64,000 bases of DNA, from contig JBCFYV010000284.1 of assembly GCA_039000515.1 (NCBI GenBank), positions 28,814 to 92,813 of the forward strand, in the 5' to 3' direction. The notes beneath the pieces were generated by a model. It was not told the DNA's origin. It made no database searches and worked only from the letters and a program-made list of their open reading frames with translations. The stretch is from Timema cristinae (taxonomy: Eukaryota; Arthropoda; Insecta; Phasmatodea; Timematidae). How positions within the stretch are numbered: position 1 is the stretch's first letter; the number at the start of each line of letters is the position of its first letter. Positions 47,771 through 59,367 of the stretch are shown here, piece by piece. The translations under genes were made by a program, and so were the position numbers.

Positions 47771-48119
47771 CCCCCCCCCTTGAACCATTCAGGTTCAAGA
47801 AAAAGGAAGATACACAGAACACAATGAGTCCTAATTACGGGGAAAGGGAAACCTTTACGGCAGGCCGAGTAAGGGATCTCTTGATGTACGTAGAGTTACT
47901 ACTGTGCCCGCCGCAGGCCTGGAGCTTAAAAAATTTCCCCCAAGGGGGCCAAAACCCGGGGGGGTGAACCGAATAAGTATTTAAAGGTCTCCTTTTTTGG
48001 GGTTATCTTTTGAGTATTCCACTTTTTTCGTTGTTGTAAAATGGAGATACCCCCCGGTGCCATCTTGACCAAAATCGTTTGAAAGGGCCTAATTTTTTGC
48101 CTCTTTAGACTTTTTGGAG

Positions 48120-48660
48120 GAATTTCTTCAATTTTGCGATGGGGAGAGCGGAGAGATTTCCCAAATAGAAAATCCCCGGGGAAAGTGCATCAATCTCTGA
48201 CGGATCTGAAAAAAAGGGGGAAAAGGGGGCGGGAGTTGAGTTTAGTTAACTTTGGTGGTGAGTGTAATAAATTTTCCAATTCAATATTGGGGGCCCCAAA
48301 AACTCTGGTTAAATGGTTTTAGATTTTTAACAGCGTTTCCCCCAGATCCCTTTTGGGGGGGGCGAGGCAGGGGTAGGAAGAAAAACTTATCCCTTTTCTG
48401 GGCAAACGGTCAATTTGATCTTGATTCTTTTTTTTTTAAAGGGAAAATCCTGTTCTTATTTTCTTAATTGGAAAAACCCCCCACGATTGGGGTCCACAGT
48501 CGAAAAATGCTGAAAAAAAACCCGCGGCGGAACGAAGCGTTTTAGTGCAGCAATAAAAGCGTTTGTGAAGATCGTTGCAACTTCAAGATGCCCTTTTTGG
48601 TGGTGAAAAAAAAAAAAACCAAAAGGGTTTTAGCCTTTATCGGTTGCGATCGCCGTAATG
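48120..48660 (+). pseudogene. Gypsy pol fragment (RT thumb/connection), third copy
   Basis: HQSLTDLKKRG (about 48190-48222), then a VNFGGECNKFSNSI block (48245-48290), then TAFPPDPFWGG (about 48332-48362), then FSAAIKAF and SRCPF (about 48542-48595). This follows the order H-x-x-x-L-x-x-L, N-x-x-K-C-x-F, FP-x-P and F-x-x-LK-x-x-L-x-x-x-P-V-L of Ty3/Gypsy RT connection and early RNase H. It repeats the part of pol already seen at 45400-45800, so it belongs to a separate copy. Heavily frameshifted; confidence is moderate at best. Confidence 0.4.
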
Positions 48661-51015
48661 TATGTAATTAAATTTTGTGAAGGACCTGAAAAATCACTCC
48701 TGTCTTAAGAAAAGTCGTGGGCAGTGATACGAGCTTGGGTAGTCTCCCTTAAAGGGGGGTGTTTGGGGTTGGCTTGCATCGGAAACTCTTATGCATTTAA
48801 AAGCGAGATCGAAATGCCCTACCGAGTTTAATTTTCCAATAATTGGGGGATATATGGTTGCAATAGGGGGGCTGCAGTAGGTGCTTGTGGTGATAATAAT
48901 TTATCTATAGGTAAATGAGTTTTTGGGTAAAATTAAGGGGTGTTAGGAGTATGGCAATGCGTTGTTTGAGTCTACCTCCGACACGGAGAACCCCCCAGAA
49001 CCCCAAAAAGGTGAAACGTTGAATGTGGTTTACAATTTTTTTCCAGTTTGAGAAAATTGATATCTTCCTCAAAAAAGTTTTTTTGGATTAATTCACAATT
49101 AAAAGGGGGCCCTTTCTATTCCCCGGATGAGAGGCCAGAACAAATGTTTTTTTCTGAGTTTACAGATGAATCGTAGTATTAGGCAACAACTTTGTAAAAG
49201 AACCACGATAAAAAAACAAAAAAAGTAACCCCTCTTCTTTGTGTGTCGAGAAAAGTATGTTTAAGGGGTTGGGGGGTTTTTTTTCTAGGAGATTAGTGTT
49301 CTGAAGGAAAAAGAAAAAAGGAGGAAATTTGGTGCTGGAGGCTAACCAAGGGGGCCTTCCCCCCCAAAGGGGGGTTTTAGAGCAGGGGGGTGATACACCA
49401 CGGGAGGCCCTCACTTTGGGTTTTGTTGGGAGGGAATGACCCCCTATTCTGGGTGTCATTTCTTGTATTTGAGAAACCCGATTAGCAAATATACCTTGGC
49501 GGAGGGGGGGTGTGAACCAGCAAGTACAAGGTTTTGGTTGCCAAGCGGTAACTAATTTTTTTTTGGGAAAGAGAGAATGATTTTCTACAGTATTCATTTA
49601 AATTTTTAAAGTAAATGAGTCCACATTTCCCAAAACGGGTAACGAAATCGTTTCAAGGGCGACACGAGATTTTGCAATAAGCAAATTTTCTTTGCCTGGA
49701 TTTTGAACACACATCTGAGATAGAGGGGTGCTCATAACCTTTTCTCAGAGCATCTGAGAATCCAGAAAATTTGGGCATCAAAGTGGGTAGAGAGAGAGTT
49801 TTCCAGGTATGCGGGGTTTTCTAAGGCTGGAAGCCTTCCAGAAACCTTACCCATTTTGCAAAAATATTGCGGGAGAGGTCATCCAGTAGTCCTAGTGTCC
49901 AAGAAGTTGCATAAAAGATTTCCCAATACTTTGGTGTCAACCCCCACACGGGTCGTAAATTTGAGTTAGCGGGAGTATGAACGTTTATCGGGACTTGTTA
50001 AATTTAAAACAATTTATACAAAAAAAGCATCATTTTTTTGGTTCATTTGAGCCAAAAGGGTGCTGTAAGGGGTTTTTCAGGAGTGCGAAAGTAAAGTGGG
50101 GGTTTAGGGCCCTGAGTTACAGCGCCAGACTGGTGTGAGTTACTGGACCATTTGGCATTCAAACCCACCTTTTTTAACAATTTGTGGCTTGTTAAAAAGA
50201 GGTGTATCTTCTAAGTTTTCACGCCAGGATGATATCATCGACAAATTTTGGGGGTTTTTAGCACGGGGGAGCGGGGAAAGGCCCCTGACTTCACCTCAAA
50301 AGTTGATAAAAGGCAATTTTGAAGTAGGGGAGCTGTTACACCATATGTGCAGGGGTAATTTGGGTACACTTGAGGGGAAAAATTAGGATTTCGCGCCAAA
50401 TTCTTTAAAATTTTGTCGTCAGGATTTTTTTTAATCTGTCTGTACTTTGGGAATGTCTGCAAAAAAAAAAATTTTTGATGACGCCTGAAGTTTTTTAAAA
50501 TAATTCCAAATATCTTTTTTGGAGTTTGGGCCCCTGAGTGAAAAAACTTTTTTAATGAGAGGCCAGATGTGCCTTTGGCACTTGCGTCAATACTCACGAG
50601 CTTAGGGTTTGAGTTTTTTTCTTTAGACCCCATGGTGAGGTAGAAAGTAATGTTGGAATTATTTTGGGGTGTTTGGGGTAAATAATTTATGTCCCCAGAT
50701 TTATGAAATCCCATAATTTTACCATATGATTTTTGAGGCTGGTTGAAATTTTAAATTTTTTTCAAGGGCATTAAACCCCTTTTTTGCTTGAGAGTGAATC
50801 ACCAAGAGATGGCCGGTTTTCCTTTTGAGGGGAACGAAGACATATCGACCAGTGCTGTCCCTACGTGCGTGTTGCAATTTTATTTCACTATTTCCTCATC
50901 CGCTAACACCTTCAAAGGGGTGTTCCTTTAAATTTTCCCAAAAAAAATTTTTTGAAGGATTTGGGGGGTCAATGTAGGGTTTTGTAAAAGTAATATATTG
51001 AAAAACTGGGGTTTT
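48661..51015. other. Probable decayed pol sequence; no firm motif
   Basis: The sequence is more complex than its AT-rich surroundings and lies between RT-connection and integrase fragments on the same strand. It is where RNase H and the integrase N-terminal zinc finger would be expected. I could not read a convincing HHCC or DAS motif. Open frames on the - strand (49160-49597, 50235-50714) are low-complexity shadows. Confidence 0.35.
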
Positions 51016-51700
51016 GTTTCTTCATAATGGGGAGCGCTTCCCATAACTCGAACCGAATTTTTTAAACGCTAGGGGCATGTCTTTTCCAAGTGGATAGAGA
51101 TCACCATGATGTTTGAGCGAAGGGGTACACCTTTAGCATTTGAACAAACCCCCTTCATTAAATAGGGTCGCAAGAAAAAATGTTTTAGTTTTTTATTAAT
51201 CAGGTGAGAGCGAGTTTGCGGCATTTTGATGTTATTTTATCAAATTAAAACTGAGTGAGCGTGTCCCATGGTATACCACCAATGTGGAAATATTTAAATG
51301 AGTAAACCCCCTTTTTAATTTTCACTTTATTATGAATCCCCGACGTTACGGGTTTGGGGCAGTACGTTTTACCCCGATCTGTGCCTTTTTCAGTTCACGT
51401 GGAATTTGACTCCCGAGCCAATATCGACCACAATTTGTGTATTGCCAGGGTTTTAGTAATGTGGCTAACCTGGCAGGAGTACAATTTATCAGTTGTTGAA
51501 AAAAGCCAACAAAGGTTAGTTGGCCAGAACGGTCAACTGTGAAAATAGGGGTGTCTGTGTGAAAAGTAGCACGATTTTTTCTAGGGCTCAGGTGAGATCC
51601 TAAAAATGTTTTTGTGACGTGTTTGTGTTGATCTGGTGTTGAGGGAAAGATGGCAACAATGTGTGTAGGTTTATGCATTGTTTTACACACATGTTTTGAC
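51016..51700 (+). pseudogene. Gypsy integrase core fragment
   Basis: WGALPITRTEFF (about 51030-51064) followed by HVFSKWIEI (about 51075-51102) matches the M-G-P-L-P-x-T-x-x-G and D-x-F-S-K-W-x-E blocks of the retroviral/Gypsy integrase catalytic core, with the first catalytic Asp not readable. The frame then continues through FERRGTPLAFEQTPFIK. Downstream, a PSQYRPQ block (about 51414-51434) is placed where YHPQ-type sequence is expected. Later parts to 51700 are less certain. The fragment lies between the two 455-bp repeats. Confidence 0.55.
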
Positions 51701-53542
51701 TACAGTTTGGATACGATGTGAAGTCCCCCGGGAAAAAACACAAACATTTGATTTAAAAAATTTTAAATCTTTTCTGTGGATTAAAGTTGAAAACCGTACA
51801 TTTAAAATTTTTTGCTCTGGTGTTTGAAAACGACAGTGTTATTTGAACTATATTTTCGGAAGAAGAACCGCCGTTTGTTGGGGGGCTGATGGGCGTAAAA
51901 TGAGTGTGTTGGTTTCCCCTTTGGGGTTTTGGTGACAGTTTGTGCAAATTGGCCGCCTCTAGATGTGTACACTCAGTTTCCAAAAAGTATCACTTCCTGC
52001 AGTTGGAAAAGGGCCTGTGTATCAGCGCGATCACCTCGAAAATTTTTTTCTGAGCTTTGGGGAATTTTACGCTCAAGATGTTTAAAAAAAAATTTTGTTT
52101 TCCCAAAAAATTTTGGTTAAGTGCGGAAAATGCTTGTGGGTGCTCATTATAATTAAAAGAAGGAGCGAAGAGTTTTTTACAGTGCTTGTTAATTTGGGGG
52201 GAGATAAAATTTTAAATTGTCATTTAAATTAATTAATTTTCGGATTTTGTGGTTTTTTTTCTTGGCAAATTCCAAAACAAGGGGAGTTTTCTGCAGTGGG
52301 GAAGGCTTTATTATGTTTAGTGGTTCGGAGTTAGGGCTTAAAGATATTAAAAATTTTCGACTTGTCAGGGGTTTTTTTTTTTTTATTGTGAATTGGTCCC
52401 ATAGAGATCGAATTTTAAAAACCTTTTTTTTGGGATCACCGGAAAATTTTTTTTAAAAATTTTTGGGAACTAATATTGGACCAAAGGGGGGGTTTGATTT
52501 TGTTGATTTTTTAGTGGGGTACTTGTGGAAACAATAAAGGGGGGAACTAGCATGCTGACAGAAAGGTATCAACTAAAAAACTAAAAATTTTATTCTAAAT
52601 TTTAATTTTTTCGATAAAATTTTGATGTGGTTGTGAATTTTTTAATTTTTGACAAGGAGCATCAATTCTGCCTTTTTAGCACTTGTTCCTTTTCAAGAAA
52701 TTTTCTCTTTTGCTTGAATTGGGTTTAATTTCACTAAAAAAATAATTTTTTTTTTAAATTTATCCTGTTTTTTTGTAATCTGTTTTTAATTTTGTTTGTT
52801 GATGCACAAAGCTTTTTAGTACTTCATCTTGAATTATGTTAATTATATTTAAAAATAACAATCTGCTTTTTGTTAAAAATTTTTTTTAAATAATTTTTAT
52901 TTGGGGAAATAACACCTATAGAGAAAACAAAAGAGAGAAATGTCATTCAAAATGTCTATACATAATCTAGGAAATCAATGTTCTGAGAAGAGGGTGTTTT
53001 GAAAGCAACCCCTTTAGTTTTTTGGCCTAGGGGAAAAAAAAGGGGGGGGGGGGTAACTACAAAGTACTGTAATAAGAAACTTTTCCCAAAAAGCTCCATG
53101 GTGTTTGGGGAGTTATTTTTTTCAAAAGAAAAAAACATCTTAAAAACAAAAATTGGGTGGTACATTGCTTTAAAACCCCGCACATAATTTACAATTAATT
53201 TTGGGAAAGTTTAGTTCACGATCACTAATCAATCTATTTATTAAAAACGGCACATTAACATGGGAAAACATTTCCCGAAAAACAAGTTATTAAAAAAGGC
53301 GGTCTTTTTGGGGGCAATTCACAAACGGGGTTTTTTTTTATATTCTACACAATCTTTTCCAAAGCAAATTTTAACACTAGTTTTTATTGGTTGTTTGAGA
53401 GGAAAATGTTCGTTTATTTTTTTTTTTATTATTGTTTATTTGAATGGACTTTAACCAATAGCGGGGGACGAAGTTACTAAATAAAAAATTTAATTTATTA
53501 TCTTTTTTATTTAGAAAACCCCCGGGGCCGGGGGAAAAAGGG
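51701..53542. other. Intergenic, some decayed coding possible; nothing firm
   Basis: 51760-52450 still looks coding-like in composition, as expected for the end of pol, but has no motif. 52450-53200 is AT-rich. A G/C-rich, purine-leaning tract (53521-53542) lies immediately before the second 455-bp repeat, where a polypurine tract would sit if that repeat is a 3' LTR. Confidence 0.35.
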
Positions 53543-54006
53543 TTTTAGTTGTTGATGAGAGAGTAATTTTTGTGGGGGGTAAGAGAAGGTGAGATCCTAC
53601 CGATGTGAAGATCGGGGTGCAGAACCCCAATGGGGCCCCCGGGGGGGTTTTTGATGAGTGATTTTTAAGAAAAAAACCCACGTCTTTATTTTTTTTCCCT
53701 TTTACACACACAAAAATTTTTCAGAGAAATGGGGTTATTTAAAAAAGTGATACTGAATTATGCGACGAGAACTGTGACCGGGGGGTGACACACGTCCCCC
53801 TTTTTTGAGAAACACTTTCGGACTAACAGGGAAACGCGCGTAAAAAACGAGAAAGCAATTTTACCACCCTTACAAAACATATTAATTAAAAAAGGGCGGT
53901 AGACAAAATGTGTTTTTAAATTTAAAAATGATATAAAAATATTTACTTCGTAAAAATAATGAAATGATAATAAAAAATAAAAAATAAAGAAATAAATACT
54001 AAACAT
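53543..54006 (+). repeat. 455-bp dispersed direct repeat, copy 2 (3' LTR candidate)
   Basis: Second copy of the repeat at 47315-47770, same orientation, with the same block order and the same ACTAAACAT end. Differences are mostly in homopolymer length plus scattered substitutions. The two starts are about 6.2 kb apart, compatible with an internally deleted Gypsy element. Confidence 0.75.
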
Positions 54007-57000
54007 GATATTCTGTAGACTTATGGTTATATGATATTATATGAACAGAGTGTTTTGAGTTTTTAAAAATTTTTTGAACGTAAAAAATTTCTTATTCATT
54101 TTCGTCTTTTCGTCACGCTACTTTTTGGGGACGCATATGTATAATCACACAAATAGTAAGGATGATTTTTTTTTTAATTTGAAAAAATTTCCTACATTTG
54201 GGGGGAAAAGATTAAAATTTTTAGGAAAAACTTAGGCATCCGACCGGGGGTCAAGCCCCCCTTTCCCCATCTTAGAAGTTCGGGCTATTGTTGCACCCCC
54301 TCTGAGTCCTTTACTCCCCGGGCCATGAAAAAATAAAGCGAGAGAAGGGGAATCAAAAGGGGAAAATTTTCGGGGGAAATTTCAAAATATAAAGAGTAAA
54401 AATTGAAAGTTTATTCCATTAAAAACAAAGCGCAGTAACAATACATGGTCATTATATCATAATGAGTTTATTGGAAATTAAACCGGCGACACAAATTATC
54501 GCGGGGTTTTTCTAAAAAAAAACTTAAAAACCAATAATTATTTAGATGGTTCCCCCTAATGAGACAACAACAAAATAATAAATAGAAAGAATGGAAAAGG
54601 CACCTTGAAACGGTTACGAAAATTTCGTTTACCAGAAAACGAGATATAAGTTACGTTGCTTTTTAATCAAAAAATAATATGCTGAAATCTAACAAACGAG
54701 AGTTTTTGGTACGACATTTTCAACCCCGTGGGGGGTATCTGAAAAAGACTAGAAAAGAAACCAAACAATAAAAATACTTTAAATGTATAATGGGACAACA
54801 TTAGAAAAATATTTTTAAAAAAAAATTAATGAATGTCATTTTTACTCGAAAAAAAATTATTAATTTTTTCTTTACGGTTTTCAAAAAAAAATAAAAAGTA
54901 AATTGAAAAAAAAATTTTATATTCAATAAAACTATACAAATCAAAAAATTAACTTTTTTAATAGAACAAAAAAAATCCATTTATAAGAAAGAAGTTTAAA
55001 GTTTTATATTCAAAAAAAATACGTTACAAGTTCATCCTGCATTGCAGGGCGGGTAAATGGTTTTTTGTCCATCGTCGACGGAAGATAGTCAATTTTTGGG
55101 CCCACTCGTAGCCGTTTATGTGGTTTCTTTGCAAGAAAAGGGGGGTGGGTAGCATTAACAGCTAGGGGGCGTAACGATGTCTTGTTTGTCCGTACACAAA
55201 TATTTTTAAAAAGCCATCAAAAAAATTGCCGGTTTTTTTAAAATTCCGATGTTGTAGAGGGGGTTTTCTTCTCAACACCAGAGGTCAGGAAGTAGTTTTT
55301 TCCCATGGGGTTTCAAAATTATAGAGCTCTTGTATCCGCCAGTTGCAACAAGGCGCCGGGGGGGTCTTGTAATACATTGAATCCCCCCCGCCCCCCCCGT
55401 CGGTTAGTTCGTCCGGGTAGGGGCCGCCATGCAATAATAGTACAGCAAAAATTTTTGGGGTTGTCAGTACAAAAAATTAACATAGAAGGATTTGGTTTTG
55501 AAATATATTGTCCGCATTGTTAATTAGTTTTTAACCTAATGAACTAAACAGAGATGATTACTATGTTTGGGGTTCAAAATTTAGAGTACATATCGAAGGG
55601 TAGATGATTTTTACATTCGTGCGCCCAAACAGTACGGGGTGGGTCCTTTTTAACATATTACAACGTAATGTTCACTTTTGTTATATGATGACCCCCTTTA
55701 CCTTTATCCACGTACCTATGCAAATTTACATAAATCTAATTTCAAAAATTTTTTAATGTTTCGTAACATCTATAATATGGGGTGTGTATGTGTTTGTGTA
55801 TTTTTTTTTATAATGGGGGTTCTTTTTTAAAAAAAAAAAAAATTTTTGGGGGGGCAGGCACTCCCCCCTTGTGTTTTTGCATGAGAAAGTAAAATTTTTT
55901 AAATTTATTTTTGGTAATTTTTTTAACCCTTTTTTAGACGCAACCTATCAAAGGGGGCCCCCAAATATACAAAAAAAATAAGAACAGGGCAATAGGAGGG
56001 ACTTAGAATAAAAACACGAGTCATCCGATCCCCGGCACGAAACCCCATACATTTGCGGAAAAATCCGACCGGATCGGGGCATTAAAAATTTTTTAGTTTT
56101 TCCCAGAAAAAAAATTAAAGAATGATATGTTTAAAACCTAAGGGTAAATCCCTAGCTAAAATTTTAAAAAAAAATTGAGAAATCCTCAAATTGTTTATTA
56201 AAAAATTTAAAATTTATTGTTTTAATAGATAAATATCTTAGATATAATACTCTAAAAGCAATTTTAAATATAAAACTCTACGCCCATTGTAACCAAAAAA
56301 AGGGGTTTTTAAAAAAAAATTTTTAAAAAAATCTTAATTTATACAAAAAAATACTTAAGTATACAATGAAAAAATAAATAATTTGCTATTTCACTTAGAT
56401 TCCCTACATTACTCAAAAGTTTCTCAAGATCTTATTCTCCAAATATTATTAATTCATTTGTTAACTCGTAATAATTTAATACATTTCCGGGAAAATTTTG
56501 ATCAAAACTTCAAATTAAAATTTAAAAAAAATTTACGTTAAATCCCTGTCATACTAAAAATTAAATGGGATTTTCAACAAAAAATAATTAAACCTAATTT
56601 AGCCGGGGAAAAAAGGAAAAAACTTAACCAAAATAATGATCAACGTTTATCCATCTGTCTTTAGTAGCGTTTTTTTAGAAATTCAGATAAAACTTTATCC
56701 TAATATGTAAAAAATTTTTAAAATGCAATAAAAGCTAACAAAATATTTTGCATTTAGTTTGATCAAAGATTTAAAGTTTAAAATTTAACCGAAAAAATTT
56801 GCCGTAAAAAAAGGGGTTTTGAAAAATTACATTAGATAAATTTAATGCCGAAACAGAATTTAGCTTATTAATAATAAATAAATGAAGCCTCAGCTTCGTC
56901 CTACTAAACCGACAATGTCCAAGAGAATCATCATATTTCTTCCCCGTTTTTTATTGATTTGCAAACTCCAGAACACGGAAAAGGGGGATGAAAGGGGGGA

Positions 57001-57264
57001 ACCAAAAACAATCAAACAAGGGGAAGGATCTACGCGTGACTCGAGGCTTCCCTCGTTTTTTGAAAAAAAATTTTAAGAGGCACTGGGTTGTTTTAATCAT
57101 CTTTTTTATTCTTAATTCTTTTTGGTTGTCTTGACTTTGATTTTTTTTGGGGGAGCCCTTTAGGGTCAGTAGTGGTTGAAAAACGTTAAGACCTTTTCTT
57201 CCAAAGGTTAAAATTGTCCTCACACAGAAGGGGGTCATTTTCCCATAATAATAAAAGTTAAAGG
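54007..57264. other. AT-rich; no supported gene
   Basis: Low-complexity A/T sequence. GC-rich islands occur at 54235-54330, 55330-55440 and 56015-56080 without a recognised motif. The island at 55375-55400 has C runs that generate a short open frame, which is not called. Confidence 0.4.
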
Positions 57265-57612
57265 ATTTCTATCCTAGTATTCCCTTCTTACCGGAAAAAA
57301 GGGGTTATTTTCCCCCTTTCCTCCTTAGTATTCTCTTTTACCCCAAAAATGTCTTATTTTCCCCCCTTTTACCTTCTAGATTCTCTTTTTTCCGAAAAAG
57401 GGGGGGGGGGGGGTTTATTTTCCCCTTTCATCCTTTATTCTTTCTTCCAAAAAAAGGGCTATTTTTCCCCCTTTCATCCTCTAGTATTCCTTCAATTGAA
57501 AATGTTTTATTTTTTCCCCTCTATTCCGGTTTTTTCCCTCTATATTTCCCCCTTTTATCGAAAAAAGGTCTAATTTTTTTCCCTTTTTTACAAGTATTCT
57601 TTCATAAGAAAA
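57265..57612. repeat. Pyrimidine-rich minisatellite, about 60 bp x 5-6
   Basis: Each unit has CTAGTATTCTCTTTTACCG, then an AAAAAAGGGG run, then TTATTTTCCCCCTTTCATC. Units start near 57272, 57325, 57372, 57438, 57482 and 57550. Variation lies mainly in the A, G and C runs. The unit carries pyrimidine and purine runs on one strand and could form unusual structures. Confidence 0.85.
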
Positions 57613-59138
57613 CTGCTAAAATCCTCCCCTCATTTTTGGGGTTGAGTCTGTGTTTAGACCCTTTTCCCGGGGGGGTTATCGGCTGACAGAGTCCTCCTCC
57701 CCCTTCCCCTCTTATCATTATAGAGCATGAGTGGTGGGTCCTTTCCCCCCTAAAATGCATTGATCTGGCGTATCGGGGAAAAATTTTTTGGTGGGGTTAA
57801 AACCTATTTTTTAGTTTTAGTTTGATCCCGCAATCCAAAAATTGGGGGACTTTCACAGATTTCTTATTGAATTTTCCTTTTCCCCGTGACGTTCGGTAGT
57901 ATTTTTTAAAAATTTTTATAGTAAAGGTTGATAAATTTTTTTTTTAACTAAGCTTTTTAAATGTGGGACACTAAAACCCCTTTTTACATTATCCCTCCCA
58001 TTTACCCCATTATTGTAATTAAATTATTGTATGGTAGTGAAGCTACAATTTTTTTTAATACTTTATTTTCATGCTTGTGTTAGCCCTAAATAAGTACCAA
58101 TTTTCCTCATAGATGGGAAAAAAATGAAAGTTATTAAAAATGAAATTTTTGACGATTAAAATTTATCGAAATAGCGATATATTGAAGAATTAGACAGTAA
58201 TGATGTGTTACCGAACAATATTTACCTATTTTTTTTTTTATTTCTAAAAGTACCCTTTTGGGGGTTAAAAAATTTTACACCTCAGAATGTCATATTTGTC
58301 GTCGATTGAAAGGTAAAGTGTGAACCTCTTTTTGTCTATAGTGGTGAAAATGTATGGAACTTTTTTTAAAAAAATTGTTGAAAAAAAAATATGATCACGC
58401 GATAAAAAAAATGTGGTCCCATGCGCTCACCCCGAACAAAAAAAAAAATTTTTTGGGGTGTGTTTTGTATCTGCGAGAAGAGTTGGGTCAAAACCCCGCC
58501 CCTGCCCTGTCATCTAGTGGGCTTTGGGGGGCATCTCATAGATGTGCAATATTCAGTTTAAAATATACCAAGAGAATACCGTTTTTTTTCAAAATTTTAA
58601 AAAAAATTTGACCCCCAATTTCATGCAAAAAAATTGGGAATTTTTCAGACAGAAGAAAATATGTACCCCAAAACCCCAATTTGGAGAAAAATATCCATTC
58701 GTCTTGGTATTTAATTTTTTGACTCGTTCCAGTTTTTCATTCTTAAAAAATTTGGGTTAAAAATTTGTTGCTTTTTGGGAAAATCAATTTAAAATACTCC
58801 ATAAAAATTTTCCTTTCGAAAAGTAACGCTGTACGAAAAGGGTTTTCCCTTTTGACTAAGGATTGCAGCGTAATCTGAAATATTTAAAATTCCCCCAAAA
58901 AATGATTCTTAATCAGATGCACCAAGAACTATTTCGAAAGTGATCGTATGCTAAAAGTGGGGAAAATTTAAAATTTGAACACTATGGAAGATTTAAAAAT
59001 GATTATTTTAAGTGATGTTTTACTTTTAGCAGATTTCTTCGAATATTTCGTTTTTTTGTTTGAGTATTAAAAAAATTGATGTCTACATTTTTTGCATGGT
59101 TTGAGGTAAGGTGTCAACTTCTGTGCTGGCGGGGGGGG
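57613..59138. other. AT-rich; no supported gene
   Basis: No motif on either strand. The patch 58460-58560 is more complex (encoding LREELGQNPAPALSSSG in one frame) but I recognise nothing in it. Confidence 0.4.
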
Positions 59139-59367
59139 TTTAATCCTCGGTCCGGCCAGTTTTCTGTTACCAAACCCCCCTTTTCACCTCTGACAAGCTT
59201 GTGAAGTGGGATGCCGGGCCCCCCACCGGGGTTTTGGATTCCAATTAAATGAGGTCCCCTTTATTCACAAACACCCCCTTACACATTAGCAAAAACGAAA
59301 AACCCACGGGTGTAAGACGCGGGGCAATAATAATAATAAAAAAATAAAAATAATAATAATAAAAAAT
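59139..59367 (+). repeat. SINE-like repeat, copy 2
   Basis: Complete counterpart of 1-250 in the same orientation, ending in a 40-bp AAT/AAAAT tail (59327-59367). Just upstream, GTGCTGGCGGGGGGGGTTTAA-TCC (59123-59145) resembles a B box and may be part of the element, in which case it begins near 59110. Copy 1 is cut off before this part. Confidence 0.65.

Noticed and set aside
49160..50714. - strand frames of 145 and 159 codons between the 455-bp repeats
   Set aside because: They are rich in Pro, Lys and Phe runs from homopolymers, and the recognisable pol fragments on both sides are on the + strand.
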